The notes beneath the pieces are model-generated. The model worked only from the letters and a program-made list of their open reading frames with translations. It searched no databases and had not been told where the DNA came from. The position numbers and the translations under genes are program-made. From NCBI GenBank assembly GCA_004764695.1, contig SMSO01000033.1, positions 2,743,001-2,807,000 on the forward strand: a stretch of DNA of 64,000 nt, written 5' to 3'. How positions within the stretch are numbered: position 1 is the stretch's first letter; each line of letters starts with the position of its first letter. Source of the stretch: Schizochytrium sp. TIO01 (taxonomy: Eukaryota > Sar > Bigyra > Thraustochytrida > Thraustochytriidae). Positions 32,948 through 44,093 of this stretch are shown one piece after another.

Positions 32948-32970
<23 letters not shown>
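32943..32970. repeat. (CTTT)n microsatellite in the EPG5 leader
   Basis: Seven or so CTTT units just upstream of the preferred EPG5 start. Length changes would shift or abolish the upstream ATG at 32990 without touching the start at 32882. Confidence 0.9.
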
Positions 32971-32978
<8 letters not shown>

Positions 32979-32990
32979 CGCAAAGAGCAC

Positions 32991-35758
32991 TTCATTCGTT
33001 CGTTTGCCTGTTTTCGCCCCAATACTCTACTGTAGAGCTCCCTTTAGCCCACTGTATATCCCGCCCTGTACTATAGCCTATTTCTATCCGTCGACTGTAA
33101 GTGCCCGGAATAGTCAGTTTCCGGGTCTCTCAAGCGCGAGAGTTTTCCCCTTTCTTTTCTACCTGTGGAGGCTGGCTGTAAACCCATAGTACTGCTACAG
33201 CCTCAGCCGCGGAGAAGCCTCAGGGAGGCCAGCTCGCAGAAGCAGGAACAAGGCAGGTCGCACAGCGAGCTGGCGGCCAATGCCCTCGATCTCCAGCCCA
33301 TCAGCCAGGCACCTCAGAACTTACCAAAGGCGGAAGCGAACGACTTTCTCGAGAGCAGGCGCTCCATCCCAAGTCTCCGGCGCTAGGGCCGGCTAGGGTT
33401 TAGGGTAGCAGTGGAGGGGGTTAAAGGGCTCAGGAAGAGACACCGTAGAGAACAGAACAGAGGGAGAACGACTGCGGGCAAGGGGGGCGTTCTGATGGTG
33501 TTCCGGGAGGGAGGAGAACGGTCGCAAGAGACCCCGCGTGAAGGTTCGCAAAAAATGAAGAAAGGTTGGTCAAAGGAGGGGCAGTGTACAGGAGATATTA
33601 GCGGTGGGTAAACAGCGGGTGCCAACGTGAGGAGTGGCGGCTTGTGCATATGCAAGGAGCCACTATTGAATGATTGCGAGGTGCCTTCTACCGCATTGCC
33701 AGCGGCATCGGCTTCATTGTGGGAAGGAAGTCTGTGCACCCTGGCTGCAGGTTGGAGAGAATGACTGCGTAATGGATCATGGACAAGGAATTGGGGAAAC
33801 TTAGCAAGAGTAATGCGGAGCTTCTCAAGAGGTGGCGTTGGGGTTCAAGTTGTTTGCGCTAGATCTTTGGGATTTTGTCAAGTATTCTCGTAGAAACGAT
33901 CCTGGTGCTGTACTTGGGAAACCAATTCTGGCATCAAAAGGAGGAAAGCTCCAGGCTTGAATAAAAGGCGTTGAACTAAGGTATCGAGCTCATTACAGGG
34001 CGCATGGGGATGGGAAGTCCAAATAGTTTGGTGACACCTTGTAGGGTATGTGCTTAACGAGAGTGTATAAAAACTCTGATTCCCAGGTACAGCATGTTAC
34101 CAAAGCCATGATGAAGTCTTTGGGATTTACTATACGTTTAGAGCCATGAAAAGGGTAGCTGCGAAGTCCAGCTTCAAGTTTATTTGAGTATACGTTTAGA
34201 GCCATGAAAAGGGTAGCTGCGAAGTCCAGCTTCAGGTTATTTGAGTATAAGTTTAGAGCCATAAAAAAAAAGGGTAGCCAGCTTCAGTAGATCCCTGTTA
34301 CCACTTGACCTGGGTTGGCCACTGCGAAACTATTTTGCAAAGTCCAATACTCGGTTCTGAGGTACCAATGAGTTGAAACCAGGATCGGCAGCCAGTGTGC
34401 GGATGGTGGTTGCGGCCTTCTGTTTTTTACTAAGCCCATAGGCCTATATCACCAAGCCACTTGCAGCAGGACCATTTGCGTACCTCTCGATGAGGCATGG
34501 GAACTTGAAGGTGTTAAGAGATATTCCTGCATTTGTCATCATCGAGAGCTACCTTTTATTGTATAAACACATTCCCTGAAGTTAAGCATCTCTAAGGGAA
34601 GGTCCAGAAACGTCCGTAGTTGACTATTTTAAAAGTGTCCACGACAAACTTGCAGGTGCGCACGATGTGTAAAAGGAATCGACATTGCCTGCACTTGAAA
34701 TAAACGTGGATGGAACCTAGGTGAATCAAACAATTGAAGGAAGGGGCTGTTATTGTTAAACATCACGTTGCCTTGATGACTTCCGAATCAACTACCATGT
34801 GTACTGCGAACGATGCTGACTTAGTTTTATGCTCCAAAGCACGTGGGTGATTGAAAAATCATGCAACAGCCCCATTCTGCAGCACGAGTTGTACCTATGT
34901 AGCATAAGTTGCATGGCAGCATTTAGTGGGTAGGTAGGTACCGAGTAGTAACTAACACAAAAATCTCGAGTTTTCTAATTAACTCCGTAGTAGTAGTACT
35001 CAAAGATGCTGCCGCGGCAGTTTATGTGCAAGTTAAGATAGGGAATCTTCCTGAACGGTTTACGTATTCGCCTCCTCCGTTTGCTGGAGTTTCTTGAAAG
35101 CTGACGTTGTTAGATCTTCAAATGGCTGAAGAAGCTCGAAACTTGACACTCGTCAACATCCAAATGATCGCCGTCACCTTATGCGCTATGTCGCCTTCAC
35201 CAAGTTTAATAAGATTTTCACACAAAATTAAAAATTAAAATTAAAAATTAACTTTGCAAAGGTGGGAGCTGAAAGTGAGAAGGAATACACACTCGATGAT
35301 GTAGGTACCTATCACCAGGCTACGCAATCCATGGTTTCCAATTGAACGTCCGCAGGCCTCAAGAACCCCGTAGGTAGTATCTTATTTTGATCACATAAAG
35401 CACAGCAGGTCAACTTGGGCAAGAGCTCCCCGGCTGACCGAGGCGCCTCTCACATCATGATAGCTGCCTGTGCAAAATAAAAAATAAAAAAGTCACGAAG
35501 AAAAGACCATTGTGCTCTTATGAAGTACCTACTAAGAATCTAAGAGTATGATGGTCTCAAATTCCGGCTGGGACCGCCAAGCACCTACCCTACCCTCTAC
35601 TAGGGGACAACTACCCACAATGCGCAGGGGAGGAATTAGTTGAAGCAGACTTGGATTATCCAGCTCTAGCTCTACGTAATTGAAGCAAAACCCTATCGCC
35701 AAGGCGGAGTTTGATCGGGAAGCGAAGTTTATCGAGCATCGAAGAGAGGAAGTTGAGT
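32991..35758. other. Intergenic region between EPG5 and the LRR-ROCO gene
   Basis: Divergent promoter region of about 2.8 kb. A + strand frame at 33165-33386 (GTG-initiated, polar, Ser/Arg/Gln-rich) and one at 33411-33611 look mildly coding but have no ATG and no known match. A 58-bp tandem repeat lies at 34132-34290. The rest, including several AT-rich runs (35220-35260, 35475-35500), shows nothing I can name. Confidence 0.5.
34132..34290. repeat. 58-bp tandem repeat, about 2.5 copies
   Basis: A unit beginning ATACGTTTAGAGCCATGAAA and containing AGGGTAGCTGCGAAGTCCAG recurs at about 34132, 34190 and 34247, the last copy interrupted by an A-run and truncated. It makes a short repetitive minus-strand frame that is not a gene. 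Confidence 0.85.
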
Positions 35759-38700
35759 ATGTCGGATAACCCGATTGTTGTAGAGGCTCTTCAAGAGCTT
35801 GCTAAAGGGGCAGCCAATCTCAAGTAAGTAAAGCAACAGAATGAAAGTTTGGTGCTGGACGATTTATTAACATGACAACGATGCTAGCCTGTCTCATGGA
35901 CGTATCAATGCTGAGGACTGCAAGACGCTTGCCTTAGCACTTGCCGATAATACTACATTGACATTGCTCAAGTAAGTCGCTGTGATTTTGTTTTTTTGAG
36001 CAGCTTACTGCGTTGTTTTCGAACTCTTTCTGTGAAAGGTATTCTAACTTTGAGTGTTGTTTCTCATCATGTTTTAGTCTGTACGTCAACGAGGTTGGTC
36101 CCGAAGGCGCAGCGGCGTTGGCAGAAGCACTGGAAACGAACAGTGCTCTCACGACTCTGAAGTAAGTTCTACTTTGTTGCTCTAAGACTGTTCCGAATCT
36201 CTAACGCATCGAGAATTGTCGTGTTTCTTAATAGCCTTTACAAAAACAAGGTTGGTGATGCTGGAGTTGAGGCTCTTGCAGAGGCTCTCAAGGTGAATAC
36301 GTCGTTGGCAGTTTTGAAGTAAGTGCAAATTGATGGCAGCGGTTGGTTGTCTTAAGACATCTCAGGTTTCAAAGTAGGAAAACTAACAAGCTCATCGCGT
36401 TACAAACAGCCTATATGGTAACAAAATCTCTGCCACGAGTATGGAAGCCCTTGCCAATGGGCTGCGGGTGAACACGTCTTTGCAGAAGCTCGAGTAGGTT
36501 GCCTTGAAATTTTGCATTGCTCAGACTATTAGATTGACTCACGTTATTTGCATGTATTCTTAGACTTCGGGGAAATCAACTTGGCGATGAAGGTGTCGCA
36601 ATTCTATCAGATTTTCTGAGGGTAAACGCCTCGCTGAAGGATCTAAAGTAAGTTTCGAACATTAAGTTGTTTGCTGCTGCAATCCTTAGTGATGCTGAAT
36701 TAAGTGACTGACTTTTTATTGATGATTTATGCAACAGCCTTGCAGACAACAGCCTCGGGGACGAAGGTATGCAGCCTCTTGCAGACGCGTTGATGGAGAA
36801 CACATCGTTAACGAATCTCAAGTAAGTTTCCCTGTTTGTTTTTGGTATTTTGAGACGATATCTAACATGAAAATAAATCTCCTTTCCTTAATGTTTCGTT
36901 ACTGTTTGTTTCCTGCAGTTTATACGGCAATGACATTCAGTCAGAGGGAATTGTGATGCTGTCTGAGGCAATCAAGGTCAACACTACGTTACAATGGCTG
37001 GGGTAAGTCGATAAAGCTGTTTGTTTTCAAGATGGCTGGTCAACAAATGTCCTCAAATAGTTCACTAACTTCTATACCTACCATGTGGTGTCACAATAAA
37101 ACAGACTCACGCGCAACGATATTGGGGCAGATGGCGCTGTAGCTCTTGCTGAGGCTTTAAAGGAGAACTCCTCCTTGACTTGGCTTAGGTAAGTTTCACT
37201 AGACTCATTCACTCATCTAACCATTGCAAAGTGGTGGTTGGAATAAGAGAGAGGATGCACGCTGACGTGAATATAACGTGATAACTTGTTCTGTAAACAG
37301 TCTCTACAGCAACGATATCGGCACTAGAGGTGCTTTAAGCCTCGCAGCGGTCCTTAAAACGGACAATCGGTCGTTGACTTCGCTGAAGTAAGTGATTCAT
37401 TTAGCAGGATCAGAAGACAGCCGACTGACAACGTAATACAATGCTATGGACGGTATTCTACTTTTATTCAATTGCAGTCTCTTCAATAACCGAATCGGAG
37501 AAGAAGGCGGGGAGGCATTCCTAGATGCACTGCAAGAGAACACATCGTTGCTCGAGCTTGAGTAAGTTTTGCGAGATTCGAGTATATTGCAGGGCGATTC
37601 AGTGCATGGGAGAGCTAATGTTGTTATATGAAATGGTAATATCCATGTTGGCATGCAAACAGCCTCGGAGATAACAAGATTGACCCGGTCGACGGTGCTC
37701 AGATCAAGGCCTTTCTTCAGCAAAATAATGAACGCCAATTGCCTGAAGACAATCAATCTGAAAAGTGGCTAGCAGCTGTGCGCAAGGCAATCGAAAACAA
37801 CGATGAGCATGCATGGGGTAGAGTGAAACTCATGGTTGTAGGGCAAGGAGCAGCAGGGAAAACTTCTACGGTAAGATCTCTTCTGGGCCTACCCTTTGAC
37901 ACGGCGCACGCATCAACAGAGGTTGCAGATCTACATCGTACTCGAGCAAAGGACTTTGCGGAACTTCCTGATGACGTAGGGGAATTCGACATGCAGGTTC
38001 GTAAGGCAGCGATGCGGCGCCTTCGTCCCTTGGCACAACCAAAGCATAAGAGTTTACGGAGGAGAGTTATTAACTCGATGCAGCGCTCTCTTAGCCGCGC
38101 AACCTCTTCATTCTCCTTACTCGCTGCAACGTCAAACTCGTCCCTTCCTACTGTTGAAGCTATCTCCTCAACGCCAATGTTGTCAGAGGAAGAGACCGCG
38201 AGGCGGTTTGAACTAACCAGTGAGGATCAGGAGTTTCTTCAAAGCTCTTATACCTCAAATGCAAAGCTAGACTTCGATGTGAGTTTTACAATCTGGGATT
38301 ATGGTGGGCAGGAAGTTTTTTATGCCCTGCATCATATTTTCCTGACAGATAATGGCCTATACCTGGTGGTCTTTGACATGGCTGAACTTAAATCTCCAGA
38401 TGGTCAGGGAGAGGCAATCCAAACTCTGAAGTTTTGGTTAAAGAGCATTAGGCTTCATGCGCCCTATGCACCAATTGCTCTCATTGGTACACACTTGGAT
38501 CAAATTGATAAGGCGGACTTGAGTGTTATCAGCAGTATCATTCGCAATAAGGTTCAAATCGTAGAATACCCGCAGTGCATGACTGGCCCAAAAGGTAGAC
38601 CCTTTTTTCCAATCAACAACAGCGCACCAGATAAGGACCAAATTGCAGAGTTGAGAAAGAGGATTGTCAATGTGGCGCTTGACCAGGTCTATGTTCGAGA

Positions 38701-40186
38701 GCAGGTCCCACTTGCTTGGCTCAAAATTTATGAAGATTTGATGCAGTGCAAAAAGCAGTATGTGCTTTCTTCTGACGTGGCGTACATTGCATGGCAATAC
38801 GGGCAAAAGCCAGGACAAGTGTCCGAGATGTTGCGTTACTTTCATGAAGCTGGGGTAGTTGTATACCTGGAGGCGTCTGAAGAACTTCAACATATAGTGG
38901 TAATTGACCCGCAGTGGCTGCTTGATAAACTAGCCCGCGTTATTGCTGATGACGCTCATGTTGAGTCAATTTACGAGACTGGTGAGCTTGTGGAAGCCGG
39001 GCTAGAGGCAGAATTCGTTGAGATGCGTCGAAAGGCGATCGCAACCCGCAGATTATTAGAATTTCTCTGGAATGATGAGGAGGTAGACTACCTCATTGCT
39101 TTTATGCGTGAAAACATGCTTTTGAGTACCTGGGATTTTAACCCCAAAGAGACCTCATATCTCATTTCAGGCTTGATTTCTGATATGATGGAGCCCATCG
39201 ATACAAGCAGGTTCACGGCAGGATGTGTTTGTGAGCTTGACTTTTCTTCAACATTTTTGCCAACTGGGGTCTTTCAACGCCTTGTAGCTCAATGCGCGCA
39301 TTACTCAACCAGACCTGAAGTCCGAGGCGATTGGCCTCTCACCACTCCTAAGGTTGGACGAGATAGTGCCAGAATGGCATTCGGTCAAAACAACTTTGTT
39401 ATTGAAGTTATAGACAATAGGATTCGATTTCGCATCCACGAAAGAGCTATGGCGCCAGCTATGGTAATAAAGTTTCTTGTTTCCATGTTTCGTCAACAGC
39501 AGCAGTCTTTCTTTAGGAAGCTTTCCTGGGACCTTTATCTTTGCAGCACAAAAGGGGACTGGGCTTTGTATAGTAAGATTGAAGGAGATCGTCAATCAAA
39601 CCAGAAATATTCTGAAAGCGTCGATGGCGTCTTTGTTGATTTGAGCGATTATGAAAGCTTCTTTGACGAGAAGGTTGGACGCCTCGACACTGATGAGGAC
39701 GGCCTAGTGGTACCTCATTATGATATCCCACCTTTGATTGCTAATGAAAAGACTCACCTTTTTTTGAGCCATATAGAAAAGACCGGGGGGAGTATTGCAG
39801 AGGCTCTGGAGGAAAAACTTTCAAGACGTGGCCTGAAGGTGTGGCTTTCACAAAAATTTCAAGGGAATCTCAATCGTGCGTCTATGGTCCGGGGTGTGAA
39901 AGAGACACACACATTTGTGTTAATTCTCACGAAGGATGTCTTCTCAAGTGCCGCTGTCTGTGATGAACTTCAGACTGCAATTACTGAAGAAAAGAACATT
40001 GTGCTTGTACACGAGAGTGAGACACATCGAGAAGGATACTTTCCGATAGTAGAGTACAAACCGTTGTTGCCATCGTTCTGTCGCACTCTCTTGGACGATG
40101 TCAACTCCATACCCATTCGTCGTAGATACTATGAAGAGGAGGCGTTTCTGAAAGAGCTCATTCGTCGTTGCATCCAGCCGTATTGA
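35759..40186 (+). CDS. LRR-ROC-COR-TIR protein (ROCO family), 12 exons
   Basis: Joined product has 1143 residues. Exons: 35759-35823, 35888-35971, 36078-36161, 36235-36318, 36410-36493, 36564-36647, 36738-36821, 36919-37002, 37105-37188, 37301-37387, 37478-37561 and 37663-40186. Exons 2-11 each encode one ribonuclease-inhibitor-type LRR of 28 residues (exon 10: 29), pattern L-x-x-N-x-I-G-x-x-G-x-x-x-L-A-x-A-L-x-x-N-x-S-L. All eleven introns (64-112 bp) are GT-AG and phase 2. Exon 12 carries the ROC GTPase: P-loop GQGAAGKTS (363-371), switch II W-D-Y-G-G-Q (514-519) and THLD (579-582), about 120 residues of insertion between P-loop and switch, then COR. The C-terminus (about 998-1115) is TIR-like: F-L-S-H near the start, K-V-W-L, and C-D-E-L with Glu1071 at the position of the NADase glutamate. 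There is no kinase. Family knowledge: ROCO proteins are GTP-regulated dimers. An immune or stress sensor role is inference. Confidence 0.93.
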
Positions 40187-40565
40187 CCCAACTGAGATAT
40201 CTTCTAACAAACATCATCTTAATATTGTTTTTCAATTCATGATTCCAGACCTTTCGGCGTGTAGGAGTTGCACGATGATTATAAAACAGAGCAGTGAGAG
40301 CTAGATTTGTTCAACCCTTGAGCGTCTCTTGATTTCACATTCAATTTTATGCCCTGAACAAGTAAGCATTTAAAGTCGATGCAATTCCAGTATAATGTAT
40401 TTTACTGAATAGTTTTTTTATTATTTTTTGTCAAGGTGAGACGATAGGTATATGAGTATTGCTACATAAAGGTTTATATTATCAAGTCCGAGTCTGCAAG
40501 ATTCAATGCAAAATGAAATACGATCATTGATGCAACAAGAAACATACGGACACATAATGCTAGTT
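40187..40565. other. Short convergent intergenic region
   Basis: 3' UTR space between the LRR-ROCO gene and the convergent methyltransferase gene. I see nothing else in it beyond an AT-rich run near 40400-40430. Confidence 0.6.
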
Positions 40566-41879
40566 TTATTGCTCGTCATCGTCAGAGGGCTGCAACGAAG
40601 TGGGGAGACTTTTGATGTCCTTGACGTAAAATGGTTCGCGGTTCTTCTGGGGGAAAGATTTGAGCGCCTTGTTGATGCCAGCTTCGTCTTCACCATACTT
40701 GTACAGGTACCAGAAACTAATAAAGGGTGAGGTGCGAACACCGAGCGTAGAACAGTGATTCTGGAGACGGTCTTTGGAACGCAATCCCTTAGGAGTCCAG
40801 TAGTTGTAGCGTTTCTTCGGCACGAGGAACCCGTCGTGAGCTTTCTCATCATAATATGATTTTCCAGCGACATACTTTGGCATCAGCATAAGAGCCGGCT
40901 TGCCGTTCTTTTGAGCAAACTCAAGCAACTTTTCGACATGGTCAAAAGAGTAGGGTGGGTTAGTGACAATAACATCATGCTCAGGTGTTGGAGTGTTATA
41001 AAAGTCCTCGCATCGATTGTAAACGTTATGGAAGCCAAGAGCTGCAAGGTTGCGTACCACGGCTCCAGCGCAGTAGTATGGATCGTAGATGCTAAGTTCG
41101 GCGTCGGTTTTGCCAAGGCGCTTTGCTAGAGCACGGAGAAGTGGTGCGACATCTGCATAAGCCTCTGGTGCAGTTTCACAATGGTCGTCAGCAACAGTGT
41201 GGAATGGATGTTCAATCTTCTCAAAGTTGGCCATACATGCTTTCTTGTCAACTTCGACCAATTGATTACGCTGTTTCTTGGGAATCGTTTTCCAGCCCTT
41301 CTTTAAGGCTGACCAGTAGAATTTGTGAGAAGGGTTGAGCCAGTCTGAGAGCGTGCCCTTGCGTTTCTTTTCATCAAGGGCCCTTGCTACTTGGCCAGCA
41401 AGGCCATCTGCTGCAAGCAAATCCTCTTCGAGATCACCTTCCTTGGTACGCTGGCGTTTGTTGGCATTTTTACCTTTACCAGGGTTCTTCCCGGCATTCT
41501 TATCTGTAGGTTTGTCTGTCTCTCCTTCGTCTGAGTTGATTTTGCTGTCGTCATCAGCGCCGTCCTTATCTCCATCATCATCGTCTTTGGCAGGCTCAAC
41601 AGCATCCTTGCTGGTGTTGTTACTGGGTTTGGCCCGACCTTTGGCACCACGCTTGCGCTTTTTGCGATTGAGTCTGCGTCTCTCGCCCAGATTCAAGCCA
41701 GTTTTGTCATCTTCATCGCTATCATTCTTGGCGTCGTTGATGTCATTCTCTGCTACATCCTTGTTGTCACCCTCGGAGTTCTTCAACGCTTCAGAGTTCG
41801 TCTTGAGGGCTTCGCCCTCCATGCTCTTGGTATCGTCCATTTTCGGTTCGTCGGCGCCTGCGTGCTCTACAGCGCCCAT
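40566..41879 (-). CDS. NPPY-motif class I methyltransferase, nuclear or nucleolar
   Basis: Single-exon, 437 residues. The first 200 are disordered, alternating acidic (Asp/Glu/Ser/Asn) and basic (R-R-R-L-N-R-K-K-R-K-R) tracts typical of nucleolar proteins. The C-terminal half is a SAM-dependent methyltransferase: D-P-Y-Y-C-A-G (266-272) as the SAM-binding motif, a C-E-D-F-Y acidic turn, and T-N-P-P-Y-S with NPPY at 307-310. NPPY is the catalytic motif of enzymes that methylate a planar nitrogen (N6-adenine in DNA or RNA, or glutamine as in HemK). The substrate cannot be read from sequence. D-P-Y-Y-C-A-G in place of the usual glycine-rich loop suggests a distinct subfamily. It is convergent with the LRR-ROCO gene. 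Confidence 0.7.
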   Translation of the reverse strand: MGAVEHAGADEPKMDDTKSMEGEALKTNSEALKNSEGDNKDVAENDINDAKNDSDEDDKTGLNLGERRRLNRKKRKRGAKGRAKPSNNTSKDAVEPAKDDDDGDKDGADDDSKINSDEGETDKPTDKNAGKNPGKGKNANKRQRTKEGDLEEDLLAADGLAGQVARALDEKKRKGTLSDWLNPSHKFYWSALKKGWKTIPKKQRNQLVEVDKKACMANFEKIEHPFHTVADDHCETAPEAYADVAPLLRALAKRLGKTDAELSIYDPYYCAGAVVRNLAALGFHNVYNRCEDFYNTPTPEHDVIVTNPPYSFDHVEKLLEFAQKNGKPALMLMPKYVAGKSYYDEKAHDGFLVPKKRYNYWTPKGLRSKDRLQNHCSTLGVRTSPFISFWYLYKYGEDEAGINKALKSFPQKNREPFYVKDIKSLPTSLQPSDDDEQ

Positions 41880-44093
41880 ACTCAGCCACTTGCTGTTGTC
41901 TGCAAGTGATGATCTGTCTCAACTTGAGCTAGGGGAGCTCGAAGAGACGGACCTTGCTCCAGCAGAACTCCAAACTCCGCACGGGTGGTGGTCCTCGCAC
42001 CACCAAGCAGTGAGTGGTAGGTAGCAAGCAAGACTTCACTATGAAGGATGATGGTAGAACTAGCTTAGTTGGTGTTAACCTTTTCTCTTCTGCTGTATGA
42101 CTAGGTTACCTGGTGCACTGTGAATCGATCACAGTACTGCTAATGCATAGGTACCTCCTGCATCCTATCGCTTCAATTCATGAGCGATGGTGATAACCTA
42201 CCTAATTACTACCTACATGTCCAGTAGTTCTTACGTGGTAAACATCGCTTTGGTATGAGCTTTCGAGCAAGTGAAAGCACTGCCGATACCCTCTGATTAC
42301 TACGAGAGGCGAATGTGAACGTGACTAGGTACTACTAGAAGGTCCTACTGATACCTAACTAGGTGCCTTTTCAACAAGAAGTCTTCAGTCTAAGCCACTC
42401 CTGCAATCTTGAAAGAGCGTATCAATGTCATTTGATGATGATGATTGATACCCTTTACTTATAGTTTGTGCACTCATTGGTGACAGAGTCTTCGCTCAAA
42501 GAGGCACATCTGGTAGCTGGGGCTATGCAGTTCTAGCTTCCTTTCATTCGCTCGCTTGTCGATGTGGCTTGCTTGCTAATAGGAAGGGAAAAAACCCATG
42601 TTCGAAACGAGTGGATATAAGGCCTCGAGAAGAGCTCCGCCTTTCCTTTTGATTTCTCAGCCATTCTGGTATCTAATCCGATAGAGGAAACGATAGGTCC
42701 CATGCTCATTCATTGGTTCAAGAGAGGCAAACTAAAAAGCATTTGCCATCAGGAGCAAAACCAAAACCAAAACTGCGTTGCCTAACAACGCGAAAGATGC
42801 CCGCTCGCGACGGCTAAAGCTCTGAAGTAGAGAGCTGGCCGCTGGCTGCCTACTCGACTCTTGCTCGGAAGTCGACGTTGGCCACGGCCAATACTGCTCA
42901 TACGCTGGGCGGCAAGATGCGTACTTTCGTCATCGAGCTGCTGATGCAAGGTCATGAACAGAAGGGTCTCCTTCTATGAATAGAGAGACCCTTCCTCGGA
43001 TAGAGCAAATTTTGCTGCGAGAATATACCGTCTAACAGCAATACCCTGGGCCATCATACTGCTTTGAGCAAAATGGCATCCGAGGTAAAGTGCCCACGCT
43101 AAAGTCCTGTTCTCCCTGTCGCTCTTTGATTTCTATCAAGAGACAAAAAGCGAAATAATGGATGGACCTTTTGATCCTGAGTCCTGGTTGACTATTGCAA
43201 GAGATCAAGCAATATATCAAAAATGCCAGGCCCTGTCAAGGGACAAAAGACTGAGTGCATACAAGGTGAGTGCAATTGTAATCAAACTCGTATCAGACAA
43301 GAAACGAGAGACATGTTTGGGGAATGGAGAGGCAAGAGGTGATATTTCTATCCTGGCATATACTGTTGGATAAGAAATTATGAGGTGGAGAAGCAGTTCC
43401 TATCTCTCAGCTAGCTTTATGCAGGCGAGTCTAATCTTCATCTGATTCGTTTGTTTCCCACGCTTTTTGAGTCATTCATAACTGCGAGATTAACAGCATC
43501 GCTCCTGAATGCCCAAGCTGCCGGTTAACTTCTGTTGACTTTGCACGTGCTTGGGTGCGGGGCCGTGTGCCACACTTAAGTGATAAGGACCTTCTGGTTC
43601 TAAATACATGATGACTGTATCGATCGGTAAATACTGTGGCCGAAAAGGGGACAATACGATCTTCCTTGTTACGCATGTCCCATTGATCACTCTGACCCTT
43701 CTTTCTTTTAGTTTCCATTATCCTTATCACGAATTTCTCCAGGACGAGATTGCGCCCAAGCCCTATGGCTTTGCATGCGCTTCATGCAGTAGTTGAGGTA
43801 ATGTTCGAGAGTGCTGTGACGTAACAGTACTTATCGTGATGTCTACTTCTCTGTGCAACGAAGCAACTTGCATCGCGGCTGCAACTGTCTTTGGAATACA
43901 CGAGACGCTCGGAAGCTCCATGCACTATGCATGTAATTTATTTATGCGAGGTATTTTGGTGATTCTAGTTGCATTTGTGTGGCAAGTTTTGCAAGATATC
44001 CTCGTGTTTATTTATTGTGTGGGGGTGTACAAATATAGTATTCATCGAGTGGACAAAAAAACTGACTTTTATAACCTGCTGTGAAATGTGTTA
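41880..44093. other. Intergenic region
   Basis: No gene is supported in these 2.2 kb. A frame starting at 43158 runs 36 codons to a plausible GTGAGT donor, but no downstream acceptor keeps a convincing frame. Other short frames (43836-44084, minus 43476-43730) lack coding character. No RNA gene was seen. Confidence 0.5.

Noticed and set aside
32883-32990. The upstream ATG of EPG5 as the real start
   Set aside because: The 36 extra codons are largely a CTTT repeat read as Lys/Glu/Arg and end abruptly before a normal start. Transcript data could overturn this.
33393-33408. Short TTTAGGG-like sequence suggesting a telomere remnant
   Set aside because: Little more than one full unit, consistent with chance.
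34570-34620. 5S rRNA-like words (GTTAAGC)
   Set aside because: Only one short match. The flanking 5S helices and internal promoter boxes are absent.
41335-42024. 229-codon open frame on the plus strand
   Set aside because: Ser/Leu-rich antisense shadow of the disordered half of the NPPY methyltransferase.
43158-43795. Two-exon gene with a GTGAGT donor at 43266 and an acceptor near 43710
   Set aside because: Joining the exons in the phase set by the donor gives a peptide without coding character, and the better-looking downstream frame is out of phase.
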